In this document: piece after piece, positions 1-6,962 of the stretch
Numbering within the stretch: position 1 is the first letter of the stretch
How the letters are laid out: each line of letters opens with the position of its first letter
DNA from: Dehalococcoidia bacterium
Lineage (GTDB): Bacteria > Chloroflexota > Dehalococcoidia > UBA2979
Direction of reading: 5' to 3'
Length of the DNA stretch: 48,281 nucleotides
Assembly (NCBI GenBank): GCA_023228825.1
Contig: JALOAL010000017.1
Location: forward strand, 1-48,281
Made by a program: the position numbers and the translations under genes
Notes under the pieces: generated by a model
Seen by the model: only the letters and a program-made list of their open reading frames with translations
The model's database searches: none
What the model was told of the DNA's origin: nothing

Positions 1-105
1 TCGACCTCCGGGCCGCACCTCGCGACCAGCCGACGAGTGTCCGATATGTCCCCGAACACCCGTCCGACATGTCTCCGGTCTGAACAGCGGGGGAGGGTTG
101 GGGTG
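1..105. repeat. Left copy of a 105-bp terminal inverted repeat
   Basis: Positions 1-97 are a perfect reverse complement of 48155-48251, and the match continues with two mismatches to 105/48147. The copy contains two versions of the motif GTCCGAYATGTC (about 40-51 and 62-73), which looks like a repeated protein-binding site. Repeated sites of this kind occur at the ends of insertion sequences whose transposase binds the termini. No transposase is present inside the window, so the repeat probably belongs to a multicopy element whose body lies outside and at which the assembly broke. The identity of the element is inference. Confidence 0.8.
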
Positions 106-192
106 GGGGCACGCAGCGTCGCAACCTTCGCCCGCCCTCGGTCTGGCTACCGCGAGGTTCGAGGGCTGACCGTGCGCGAGGGGGGCTCCCCG

Positions 193-207
193 TTCGACAG
201 GCTCAGG
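193..207. repeat. Short intergenic repeat of the CCTGAGCCTGTCGAA type
   Basis: The plus strand reads TTCGACAGGCTCAGG. This is the reverse complement of a motif seen in intergenic DNA of many high-GC bacteria. A diverged copy in the other orientation lies at 43680-43695 (CCTGAGCCAGTCGCAG). It lies downstream of the minus-strand gene ending at 256. Function unknown; it may be a REP-like remnant. Confidence 0.45.
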
Positions 208-255
208 GTGAGCGGGTGGAAACGGACGCTCACGGCGCCCGTTATGGTGCCTCCG

Positions 256-1068
256 CTACTGACCCCCACCCCCACCGGCACGGCGCTGCCGCGCCTGCGC
301 GGTGAACGCTCGGAGGAGGCCCTCCACGCGCCCGCGTTCAAGGACGGCCATCGCGGGGAGGTCTTCCTCCTCCGTGTCGGAGGCTTCCGCGAAGGCGCCC
401 AGCGCCTGGTAGGCGCGGTCGTCGGCCAGGCGCAGGAGCGGCTCCACGATCGTCCACATCGAGCAGCCGGGATGCCTCGCGCGGTCGATGGAGGCGTACA
501 TGACCCAGTCCAGGGAGCGCTCGCGGATGTCGTAGTGGCTGAAGAGGCGGTAGTCCAGGTCCCAGCGCTCCGGGTCCTGGTACAGCGCGGGCTCCCAGTC
601 GATCGCCAGCGGCCGGTCCGACTTGCCGAGGGGGTCCAGCGCCACGAGCCAGAGCGTGCTGGCAAGGACGAGCGGGGAGGCCTGGTAGCCGCCGCGCACG
701 CACCAGGTGGGGGCGTAAGCGTGGCCGATGGCTCGCTGGACGCGCCGGTCCACGTGCAGGCCGGCGGCCACCAGCGTGCGCGTCACCAGAATGTGGGCCA
801 GTAGCCGCCCCTCCTCGTCTCCCGAAGCGGGATCCGAGGCGGGCCGTTCGCCCGTGGGCAGCGTGAACAGCGCCTCCTGTTCCGGCGAGAAGGCGGCGAA
901 GGTGCCGTCCACGCCAGCATCGAACCCGGAGGCGCCGGGCTTGCCGAGCGTGGCCAGCAGCGCGTCCAACTGCGAGGGGTCGTCCACAGCGCCTGTGTCG
1001 CGCGCCTGCGGCCAGAGGCGGAGCGCCAGCGCCAGGGTCTCCGAAGTGTTGTGTTCTGCCATGGCCAT
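256..1068 (-). CDS. Hypothetical cytoplasmic protein
   Basis: An open frame of about 270 residues with coding-like composition and no signal peptide or membrane segment. I do not recognise the family. The middle is rich in Trp, Tyr, Asp and Arg, and the C-terminal part looks helical. The frame can be extended to a TTG at 1098, but the ATG codons at 1068 and 1062 are more likely; neither has a clear Shine-Dalgarno (SD) sequence. It is divergent from the DUF192 gene starting at 1136, so the two starts share a short region of about 70 bp. The last residues are Gly-rich and unlikely to be structured. Confidence 0.6.
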   Translation of the reverse strand: MAMAEHNTSETLALALRLWPQARDTGAVDDPSQLDALLATLGKPGASGFDAGVDGTFAAFSPEQEALFTLPTGERPASDPASGDEEGRLLAHILVTRTLVAAGLHVDRRVQRAIGHAYAPTWCVRGGYQASPLVLASTLWLVALDPLGKSDRPLAIDWEPALYQDPERWDLDYRLFSHYDIRERSLDWVMYASIDRARHPGCSMWTIVEPLLRLADDRAYQALGAFAEASDTEEEDLPAMAVLERGRVEGLLRAFTAQARQRRAGGGGGQ

Positions 1069-1135
1069 GAAGGTCGGCTGGACGCGCGCCGATGTCAACG
1101 TTGCCGGGCGGCCTCTGCCGAGGGATCATGTGCGG

Positions 1136-1747
1136 ATGGTGTCTCGGCTGCCCGCGCTGCTGCTGCTCGTCGCCTCGCTCGCCCTCGTTGCGTGCGGGGG
1201 GGACGAGGCCGGCACGCCCGGCGCCACCCCCACCGCGAGCGCCCAGGCGACCGCGACCGGCACGGGACCTTCGCCTGCGCTGGCGCCGGAGCCCCCAGAG
1301 CACTCGGAACCCCCGGAGCCCTCAGGCCCGGTGGCGTCCACGTACTACACGCCCACGGAGGACCTGCCGGTGGTGCGGTTCACGCGCGCGGACGGGGGCA
1401 CCGCTGATCTGTCGGTGGAGGCGCCGCCCACCAGTGAGTACACCATTGGCCTCTCGGGGCGGGAGCACCTGGACGGCCGGGGGATGGTCTTCTACTACCC
1501 GGACGCCAGCGGCGGGCCGGGCTTCTGGATGCGCAACACGCACATCGACCTCGACATTGCGTTCGTGGACGGGGAGGGGCGCATCATCGCGATCCGCCAG
1601 ATGGAGGCGGAGTCCGAGGAGATCCACCACCCCGGCGCCCCGTACCTGGCGGGGATCGAGGCGCCCCTGGACTGGTACGCCGTGAACGGCCTGGCCGAGG
1701 GCGATCGCGCGGAGTTCCTCTTCGACCCGCTCGACTACCTCGAATAG
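1136..1747 (+). CDS. DUF192 family lipoprotein
   Basis: A 203-residue exported protein. The N-terminus has a basic start, a hydrophobic stretch and the lipobox LVAC, so it is probably a lipoprotein anchored outside the membrane. A Pro/Thr/Glu-rich linker of about 50 residues follows. The C-terminal ~115 residues are a DUF192 (COG1430) domain, shown by the signature FWMRNTHIDLDIAFVD and the downstream IIAI and LEG-like NGLAEGD segments. The family's biochemical role is not established. Start: ATG 1136; GTG 1130, two codons upstream in frame, is possible. The gene stands alone between divergent and downstream genes. Confidence 0.85.
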   Translation: MVSRLPALLLLVASLALVACGGDEAGTPGATPTASAQATATGTGPSPALAPEPPEHSEPPEPSGPVASTYYTPTEDLPVVRFTRADGGTADLSVEAPPTSEYTIGLSGREHLDGRGMVFYYPDASGGPGFWMRNTHIDLDIAFVDGEGRIIAIRQMEAESEEIHHPGAPYLAGIEAPLDWYAVNGLAEGDRAEFLFDPLDYLE

Positions 1748-1769
1748 CCGGTGCCCGTGCCGTCGCTGT

Positions 1770-1819
1770 GTCACCGCCGTGTCACCGCCGTGGGTACCCT
1801 TGGGGCGCCCTCGTATACT
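1770..1819 (+). promoter_or_regulatory. Candidate promoter with an 11-bp tandem repeat upstream of the hydrolase gene
   Basis: GTCACCGCCGT occurs twice in tandem at 1770-1791, ending just where a -35 box would be. TATACT, a good -10 match, lies at 1814-1819. No good -35 hexamer is seen (TGGGTA at the expected place). An 11-bp repeat at this position is what a response-regulator-type activator site looks like, but the regulator is unknown. The remaining leader, about 130 nt to the ATG at 1953, holds imperfect repeats around CAGTCGAG. Confidence 0.35.
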
Positions 1820-1952
1820 GACGGCGCTTTGCGTCCGCGAGCGTCCGTGGCGTGGCGTGGCGCACACCCATGCACTCAGCCAGGCAGCACGCGAGCCCGA
1901 GTAGCAATCGAGCCCAAGTAACAGTCGAGCGTAAACAGTCGAGGAGGACACC

Positions 1953-2627
1953 ATGCCGGACTTCACCATCCAGCACGACGGCGCCAGCATCCCCGGATAC
2001 CTGGCGGAGCCGGCGACGGACGCGCCCAAAGGCGGCATGATCGTCATCCAGGAGTGGTGGGGCCTGACGCCGGACATCAAGGAGATCGCGGACCGCTACG
2101 CGGCGGAGGGCTACCTGGCCTTCGCGCCTGACCTCTACCACGGCCAGGTGGCGAACGAGCCGGATGAGGCGCGGAAGTACGCCATGGCGATGGAGCGCCA
2201 GGTGGCGGCGCAGGAGATCGACACCGCGATCGCCTGGATGAAGGCGGAGCGCGGCATCGGCAAGGTGGGCTGCGTGGGCTACTGCATGGGCGGCGGGCTC
2301 ACGCTGGGCGCCGCCATCCGTCCCACCTCGAACGTGGACGCGGTGCACGTGTACTACGGCGGCGGCATGCCGTCCGAGGACGTCCTGTCCACCATCCGTG
2401 TGCCCGTGCTGGGCTCCTACGGCGCGGAGGACAAGGGCATCCCGAAGGAGCAGGTGGACACGCTCCGCGCCACCCTGGGACGGTCAGGCGTGCCGAACGA
2501 CATCACGCTGTACGAGGGCGCTGAGCACTCGTTCTTCAACGACACGCGGCCGGCCTACCACCCGGAGGCGGCGGAAGACTCCTGGCAGAAGTCGCTGGCC
2601 TGGTTCGAGAAGTACCTGGCCTCCTGA
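1953..2627 (+). CDS. Dienelactone hydrolase family protein
   Basis: A 224-residue alpha/beta hydrolase of the dienelactone hydrolase (carboxymethylenebutenolidase) family, which opens lactone rings in chloroaromatic breakdown and includes many uncharacterised members. The triad is visible: nucleophile Cys111 in GYCMGG, Asp160 in GAEDKG and His192 in GAEHSFFND. Length matches the family. There is no signal peptide, so it should be cytoplasmic. GAGGAGGA lies 5 nt before the ATG, a strong SD sequence. No aromatic catabolism genes are nearby, so the true substrate cannot be read from context. Confidence 0.93.
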   Translation: MPDFTIQHDGASIPGYLAEPATDAPKGGMIVIQEWWGLTPDIKEIADRYAAEGYLAFAPDLYHGQVANEPDEARKYAMAMERQVAAQEIDTAIAWMKAERGIGKVGCVGYCMGGGLTLGAAIRPTSNVDAVHVYYGGGMPSEDVLSTIRVPVLGSYGAEDKGIPKEQVDTLRATLGRSGVPNDITLYEGAEHSFFNDTRPAYHPEAAEDSWQKSLAWFEKYLAS

Positions 2628-2689
2628 CGTACGGGGTGCGCGTCGGGCTCTGGGGCACGCTTCGAACGGGCGCATCACGCTGCGCCCCT

Positions 2690-2717
2690 CCGTCCGAGGG
2701 CTACCGCCCTCGGACGG
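2690..2717 (+). terminator. Perfect 12-bp hairpin downstream of the hydrolase gene
   Basis: The arms 2690-2701 (CCGTCCGAGGGC) and 2706-2717 are exact reverse complements around the loop TACC. The hairpin lies 62 bp after the hydrolase stop codon. No T-run follows, so it may be a non-canonical terminator, an RNA-stabilising structure or a repeat element. An 18-bp direct repeat beginning CCGTTGCAGCC follows at 2718-2735 and 2748-2765 (30-bp period), filling most of the gap before the next gene. Confidence 0.55.
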
Positions 2718-2858
2718 CCGTTGCAGCCCCAGACCGTTGCGGCCAGACCGTTGCAGCCCCAGACCTCGAGGCGACGGCGGTACGGCGGCGGTCTGCGCCA
2801 TTCTCGGTCTCGGGGTAACGTGGGATCGGATGCTGGGGCCCAGATACGAGGGAGCGCA

Positions 2859-3155
2859 ATGACGGACATGCGGCTGGTCGCCAAGGCGCTGGACGACTTC
2901 GGGGACGACTGGCACTGGGTCATCCTGCACGATGTCCAGCCGGTGGGCGACCGCCAGTTCTTTGCCTCCCGCGTGGACACTATCTGCGGCATCATCCTGG
3001 ACGAGGGCGGGGTGACCGTGACCCTGCACGACACCGGCGCCCCGGACCAGCCGAACTGCCCGAAGTGCCTGGGCGAGGGCGTCAGCCCCGCGCTCCGCGA
3101 GGAGATCGAGGCTGTCCTCGAAGCCGCGGAGGCCGTGCCGGTTCCCGTCCGCTAG
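2859..3155 (+). CDS. Small CxxC-containing hypothetical protein
   Basis: A 98-residue protein starting MTDMRLVAKALDDFG. The N-terminal half has several Trp, His and Asp residues, and there is one CPKC pair near residue 69 followed by an acidic helix. A single CxxC could bind metal only as half a site or in a dimer. GAGGGAG lies about 5 nt before the ATG, which supports this start over longer in-frame options. No family recognised. It is flanked by non-coding DNA on both sides, so it is probably transcribed alone. Confidence 0.65.
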   Translation: MTDMRLVAKALDDFGDDWHWVILHDVQPVGDRQFFASRVDTICGIILDEGGVTVTLHDTGAPDQPNCPKCLGEGVSPALREEIEAVLEAAEAVPVPVR

Positions 3156-3315
3156 CGCCCGCCAGTCCCGGAGCGACGCCACGCCTCGAGGCCCCCTCGG
3201 GCGGCCAGGGTGCGCAGGCAGGTGCATGAAACTGTTATTCTGCGTGTGGACTCAGAGGATCCTCGAAGGCGTCCCGAACCACCTGCACGTCCAACGCGGT
3301 TCTGATGAGGGAGAG

Positions 3316-3358
3316 CCGGCCGAGTGGCCGGAAGGTTCGCGCCGGTACGTTTACCGGC
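3316..3358 (+). promoter_or_regulatory. Two tandem hairpins in the leader of the RRM gene
   Basis: CCGGCC (3316-3321) pairs with GGCCGG (3326-3331) around GAGT, and GCCGGTA (3341-3347) pairs with TACCGGC (3352-3358) around CGTT. The second ends 15 nt before the probable TTG start of the RNA-binding protein. Such a leader could control translation, for example by temperature or by binding of the protein itself. This is inference from structure and position only. Confidence 0.45.
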
Positions 3359-3373
3359 TGGAAGTGTTGGACG

Positions 3374-3871
3374 TTGAGTCAGAGGATCTATGTTGGGAAC
3401 CTCCCCTTCTCCGCATCCGAGGAGGAAGTGTCGGAGTTGTTCTCGCAGTACGGTGAAGTCATTTCCTGCAGCCTCCTGATCGACCGTGAGACCGGACGCC
3501 CGCGTGGCTTCGGCTTCGTGGAGATGGAGGACGATGCCGCGAAGCAGGCCATTGCCGCGCTGGACGGCCAAGACTTTGGTGGACGCCAGTTGCGCGTCAA
3601 CGAGGCGCAGCCTCGTGAGCAGGGCCGCGGTCCTCGCGGTGGTGGCGGCTTCGGCGGTCGTGGCGGTGGCTACGGCGGCGGAGGCGGCGGCTACGGCGGG
3701 GGCGGTGGTGGTTACGGCGGCGGCGGTTACGGTGGAGACCGTGGCGGCGGTTACGGTGGAGACCGTGGCGGCGGCTACGGCGGAGACCGTGGTGGTGGCT
3801 ACGGCGGTGGCCGCAGCGACCGCGGAGGCCGAGGCGGCTACGGTGGCGACCGGGGCGGTGGCTACCGCTAG
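3374..3871 (+). CDS. RNA-binding protein, RRM domain with RGG/GYGG tail
   Basis: A 165-residue glycine-rich RNA-binding protein of the cyanobacterial Rbp/plant GRP type. Residues 1-80 are one RRM: RNP2 is IYVGNL near the N-terminus and RNP1 is RGFGFVEM near residue 47. The rest is Gly, Tyr, Arg and Asp repeats such as GGDRGGGY. The frame runs upstream, but the domain begins normally at SQRIYVGNL, so I place the start at the TTG 3374 (normal family start MSQRIYVGN). No strong SD is visible. The family often acts as a cold-induced RNA chaperone. Tandem leader hairpins and a TTG start suggest post-transcriptional control. Confidence 0.9.
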   Translation: MSQRIYVGNLPFSASEEEVSELFSQYGEVISCSLLIDRETGRPRGFGFVEMEDDAAKQAIAALDGQDFGGRQLRVNEAQPREQGRGPRGGGGFGGRGGGYGGGGGGYGGGGGGYGGGGYGGDRGGGYGGDRGGGYGGDRGGGYGGGRSDRGGRGGYGGDRGGGYR

Positions 3872-3912
3872 CCCGGTCCAGTGTTGGCGTCCGGGCAGGG
3901 GCGGGCCGGACG

Positions 3913-3940
3913 CCAGGACTGATCGCCCAGGACTGATCGC
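3913..3940 (+). repeat. 14-bp tandem direct repeat
   Basis: CCAGGACTGATCGC occurs twice without a gap (3913-3926 and 3927-3940), between the RRM gene stop and the terminator hairpin. Probably a small slipped duplication; no function visible. Confidence 0.6.
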
Positions 3941-3952
3941 AAAGACAAGACA

Positions 3953-3982
3953 GACGAGCCCCCTCGCAAGAGGGGGCTCGTC
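3953..3982. terminator. Bidirectional terminator between convergent genes
   Basis: A 13-bp perfect stem (3953-3965 with 3970-3982) closed by a GCAA tetraloop sits between the RRM gene and the convergent minus-strand riboflavin operon. On the minus strand it is followed by TGTCTTGTCTTTG, a T-rich tract, so it fits an intrinsic terminator best for the riboflavin operon. It can also stop plus-strand transcripts of the RRM gene, though the T-tract is missing on that side. Confidence 0.8.
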
Positions 3983-4014
3983 GCGTCTCAGCGTCTCAGT
4001 CGATGGGGGGCGGG

Positions 4015-4425
4015 CTAGGAGCCGGCCACGTCCGGGACGTCCTGGCCCGTGGTGTCCGAGGCGTCTGCGGCAGGCGTCTCCGCCGTGACTCCAGTGGAAG
4101 CCGCGTCCGCATCGGCGGTGCCGTTGTCGCCGTTGGGGCGGTAGAACTTCCGCTCGACCAGGCGCAGGCCCTCGATCTCGTCCTCCGTGACGTCGCGCAC
4201 GGCGTCCGCCGGGGTCTGGCCGGCGCGTACGCGGCGCATCACGGCCACGCCGGCGGCCACCACGAGCGCGGAGGAGATGGCGGCGCCGCCCGCCAGGAAC
4301 ATGTGGCGGCGCTTCACGTCCGGGAAGCGGTCGATCGCCTCGTGGGCGAGTTTCACCATGCCGGTGGCGAGTTCGTCCACGCCCTCGCCGCCGCTGGGGT
4401 ACCTCAGGTCTTCCGGGATCTTCAT
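4015..4425 (-). CDS. Single-pass membrane protein at the end of the riboflavin operon
   Basis: A 136-residue protein with one hydrophobic segment near residues 43-62 (FLAGGAAISSALVVAAGVAV), a short N-terminal region with a helical, charged pattern, and a low-complexity Ala/Thr/Asp tail. Its ATG overlaps the ribH stop codon as ATGA, so translation is coupled to lumazine synthase. No known family recognised. Coupling to ribH suggests shared expression but does not prove a role in flavin metabolism. Flavin transporters have several membrane segments, so it is not an obvious one. Confidence 0.7.
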   Translation of the reverse strand: MKIPEDLRYPSGGEGVDELATGMVKLAHEAIDRFPDVKRRHMFLAGGAAISSALVVAAGVAVMRRVRAGQTPADAVRDVTEDEIEGLRLVERKFYRPNGDNGTADADAASTGVTAETPAADASDTTGQDVPDVAGS

Positions 4426-4952
4426 GCGCTCGCCTCTCCCACTGGTGCGGCCTCCGCGCCCTCGTCCTCCGTGTAGAGCCGCGCGTCGATGTCGCGTAGG
4501 AGGGATGCGGAGTTGAGCGCGGCGTAGATCGCCTCGCTGCCCTTGTTGCCCACGGCGCCGCCGGCACGGGCCTGCGCCTGTTCCAGCGTATCCGTGGTGA
4601 TGACACCGAGCGAGATGGGGACGCCGGTGGAGAGGCCCGCGTCCATCAGGCCGCGCGCCGTCTCGCCGGCGACGAAGTCAAAGTGAGGCGTCTCGCCGCG
4701 GATGATGCAGCCCAGCGCCGCCACGGCGTCGAAGTGGTCGCTGCCGGCGAGGCGTTCCGCCACCAGGGGGAGTTCGAAGGCGCCTGCCACCCAGTGGACC
4801 TCGATATCCTCGTCCGCGACGCCCATCTCGCGGGCGGTGTCCAGGGCGCCCTGGAGCATGGGGCGGGTGATCTGGTCGTTGAAGGTGGAGACCACCACGG
4901 CCACGCTCATCCCGCGCGCATCAACATCGCCTTCGCCGTAGGTCGCGGGCAT
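4422..4952 (-). CDS. ribH: 6,7-dimethyl-8-ribityllumazine synthase
   Basis: Lumazine synthase condenses 5-amino-6-ribitylamino-uracil with dihydroxybutanone phosphate to give the direct precursor of riboflavin. The 176 residues include VSTFNDQIT, the GAFELP motif, ALGCIIRGETPHFDFV with the catalytic His, and GVITTDTLEQAQARAG followed by GNKGSEA. The last 20 residues are an acidic, Ala-rich extension. It begins 3 nt after ribBA and overlaps the next gene by ATGA. Start ATG 4952; a later Met (MSVAVVVS) would give a more usual N-terminus, so the first 14 residues are less certain. Confidence 0.97.
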   Translation of the reverse strand: MPATYGEGDVDARGMSVAVVVSTFNDQITRPMLQGALDTAREMGVADEDIEVHWVAGAFELPLVAERLAGSDHFDAVAALGCIIRGETPHFDFVAGETARGLMDAGLSTGVPISLGVITTDTLEQAQARAGGAVGNKGSEAIYAALNSASLLRDIDARLYTEDEGAEAAPVGEASA

Positions 4953-4955
4953 GGT

Positions 4956-6320
4956 TCAGGCCTCCAGGCCGGGCATGGGCTGGTCCAGGTAGTGGCCCAT
5001 CTTGTCACGCTTGGTCGCCAGGTAGCGAATGTTGTGCGAGTTGGCGGTGACCTCGATAGGCACGCGCTCGACGACATGGAGGCCGTAGCCGTCCAGGCCG
5101 GCGCCGCGCAACTCGCCGAACAGGTCCAGTTCCTGGATCTTGATCGGGTTGTTGGTCATCAGGCGCATCTCGCGGATGCCCAGGTCCACCAGGATCTGCG
5201 CGCCGATGCCGTAGTCCCGGCTCTCCGCCGGCAGGCCCAGGGCCACGTTGGCCTCCACGGTGTCCAGGCCGTCCTCCTGGAGTTTGTAGGCCTTCAACTT
5301 GTTGTGCAGGCCGATGCCGCGGCCTTCCTGGTCCATGTAGAGGATGGCGCCGCGGCCCTCCTCCGCAATGAGGCTCATGGCCGCGTCCAGTTGCTCGCCG
5401 CAATCGCAGCGCAGCGAGCCGAAGACGTCGCCGGTGACGCACTTGTCGTGCACGCGCACCAGGGCCGGCTGGTCCAGCGTCAGGTCGCCCATCACCAGCG
5501 CCACGTGCTCCTTCTTGTCGATGAGCGTGCGGTAGCCAATGGCGCGGAAGTCGCCATGGCGGGTGGGCATCTGGATCTCCTCCACGCGCTCCACCAGGCG
5601 CTCGTGCGCCACCCGGTAGGCAATGAGGTCCGCCACCGTGAGGATCTTCATGCGGTGCTTGCGCGCGAACTTCTGCAGGTCCGGCATGCGCGCCATGGTG
5701 CCGTCGTCCTTGATGATCTCGCAGACCACGGCCACCGGCTCCAGTCCGGCCATGCGGCACAGGTCCACGGAGGCCTCTGTCTGGCCGGCGCGCACGAGCA
5801 CCCCTCCGGGCTTGGCGCGCAGCGGGAAGACGTGTCCCGGCCGCGTGAAGGAGCGAGGGCCGGCCTCCGGGTTGGCGAGCATGCGGATGGTCTGCGAGCG
5901 GTCGGCGGCGGAGATGCCGGTGGTGACGCCCTCCGCAGCCTCTACGGAGATGGTGAAGGCGGTGCCCAGCGGGGCGGTGTTCACGTCCGCCATGGGCATC
6001 AGGTTCAGGGCGTCCGCGCGCTCCTCGGTCAGGGGCACGCAGATCAGGCCGCGCGCCTGGGTGGCCATGAAGTTCACCCAGTCCGGCGTGCAGTACTGCG
6101 CCGCGATGACGATGTCGCCCTCGTTCTCGCGGTCCTCGTCGTCTGTGACGATGATGGCGCGGCCGTTGCGGATCTCCTCCACCGCTTCTTCCACGGTGGC
6201 GCGCTCCGCCATGCGCTGTGCGGCGCGCGGCCTGGCGGCCTTGCGCGCCTTCGTCGCCCCGGCGGGGGTGGCCGCGCCGGAGGCGCTGGTCTTGCTGGCT
6301 GGCTGCTTGGAGGTGGCCAT
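4956..6320 (-). CDS. ribBA: Bifunctional DHBP synthase / GTP cyclohydrolase II
   Basis: A 454-residue fusion of the two entry enzymes of riboflavin synthesis. After a basic, Ala/Lys-rich N-terminal extension of about 40 residues comes RibB, with DDEDRENEGD, RPGHVFPL and DDGTMAR (about residues 45-245), making dihydroxybutanone phosphate from ribulose 5-phosphate. RibA follows, with the zinc cysteines in CVTGDVFGSLRCDCGEQ, the catalytic YMDQEGRGIGL and TNNPIKI, opening GTP to the pyrimidine precursor. All key residues are present, so both activities are expected. Start at ATG 6320; the extension makes the exact start slightly uncertain. Confidence 0.97.
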   Translation of the reverse strand: MATSKQPASKTSASGAATPAGATKARKAARPRAAQRMAERATVEEAVEEIRNGRAIIVTDDEDRENEGDIVIAAQYCTPDWVNFMATQARGLICVPLTEERADALNLMPMADVNTAPLGTAFTISVEAAEGVTTGISAADRSQTIRMLANPEAGPRSFTRPGHVFPLRAKPGGVLVRAGQTEASVDLCRMAGLEPVAVVCEIIKDDGTMARMPDLQKFARKHRMKILTVADLIAYRVAHERLVERVEEIQMPTRHGDFRAIGYRTLIDKKEHVALVMGDLTLDQPALVRVHDKCVTGDVFGSLRCDCGEQLDAAMSLIAEEGRGAILYMDQEGRGIGLHNKLKAYKLQEDGLDTVEANVALGLPAESRDYGIGAQILVDLGIREMRLMTNNPIKIQELDLFGELRGAGLDGYGLHVVERVPIEVTANSHNIRYLATKRDKMGHYLDQPMPGLEA

Positions 6321-6346
6321 GATGCGTTCCGTCTCCCGTCGACGCC

Positions 6347-6937
6347 TTAGGTGGTCGCCGCGCGTGCTTCGAGCAGTTGCTCGACGTACCTCGCAAAGAT
6401 ATCGGTCTCGAGGTTGATCTGATCGCCCGGCTTGCGGCGCATGATGTTGGTGTGTTCCTGGGTGTACTGCACCAGGCTGACGGAGAACGACTCCTCGTCC
6501 CGCGCCATCACGGTCAGCGAGACGCCGTCCACGCAGACGGGCCCCTTCATGACGATGTACTTCAGGTACTCCGGTGTGGTCCGGAAGCGGGCGATGACTG
6601 CGTCCCCTTCCGGCGTGAGGCTGTCCAGCGTGCAGGTGGTCTCCACCACGCCGCGCACCACGTGCCCGGACATGCGGGTGGCCCCCGTCACCGAGCGTTC
6701 CAGGTTCACGTACTCGCCGGCCTGGACGCTGCCCAGGTTGGAGCGGCGGAAGGTCTCCGGCATCACGTCGAACGTCATGGAGTCGCTGTCCATGGCGCGT
6801 ACGGTCAGGTCCACGCCGTTGACGGCGATGGAGTCGCCCAGTCCGGATCCCTCCAGGATGGTGGAGCACTCCACCACCAGTTCGCCGCCCTCGCCACGGC
6901 GGACGCGTCCGACTTCTTCAACGATGCCGGTGAACAT
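6347..6937 (-). CDS. ribE: Riboflavin synthase, alpha chain
   Basis: Riboflavin synthase dismutates two lumazine molecules into riboflavin. The 196-residue protein shows the usual duplicated barrel, beginning MFTGIVEEVG, with NGVDLTV in the first half and DGVSLTV in the second. GGGGAG before the ATG supports the start. Two positions differ from many homologues: the NGVCLTV Cys is Asp, and the usual GH(V/I) after the first-barrel GHxxxG is replaced by GVV (GHVVRGVVE). Overall length and motif order are normal, so activity is still expected. It lies 26 bp after ribD and 26 bp before ribBA. Confidence 0.95.
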   Translation of the reverse strand: MFTGIVEEVGRVRRGEGGELVVECSTILEGSGLGDSIAVNGVDLTVRAMDSDSMTFDVMPETFRRSNLGSVQAGEYVNLERSVTGATRMSGHVVRGVVETTCTLDSLTPEGDAVIARFRTTPEYLKYIVMKGPVCVDGVSLTVMARDEESFSVSLVQYTQEHTNIMRRKPGDQINLETDIFARYVEQLLEARAATT

Positions 6938-6962
6938 CCCTACTCCCCGCCGGTCCCTGGTC

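Noticed and set aside
37..804. A plus-strand frame beginning inside the terminal repeat
   Set aside because: It is antisense to the gene at 256-1068 and starts in the repeat; no domain.
3152..4606. A 484-codon minus-strand frame across the RRM gene
   Set aside because: The Ala/Val/Thr repeats are the antisense reading of the Gly-rich repeats; it also crosses the terminator hairpin.
4683..6350. A 555-codon open frame on the plus strand
   Set aside because: It lies antisense to ribH and ribBA, whose motifs are complete. Its His/Gln/Val/Ala-rich composition is a by-product of high-GC codon use.
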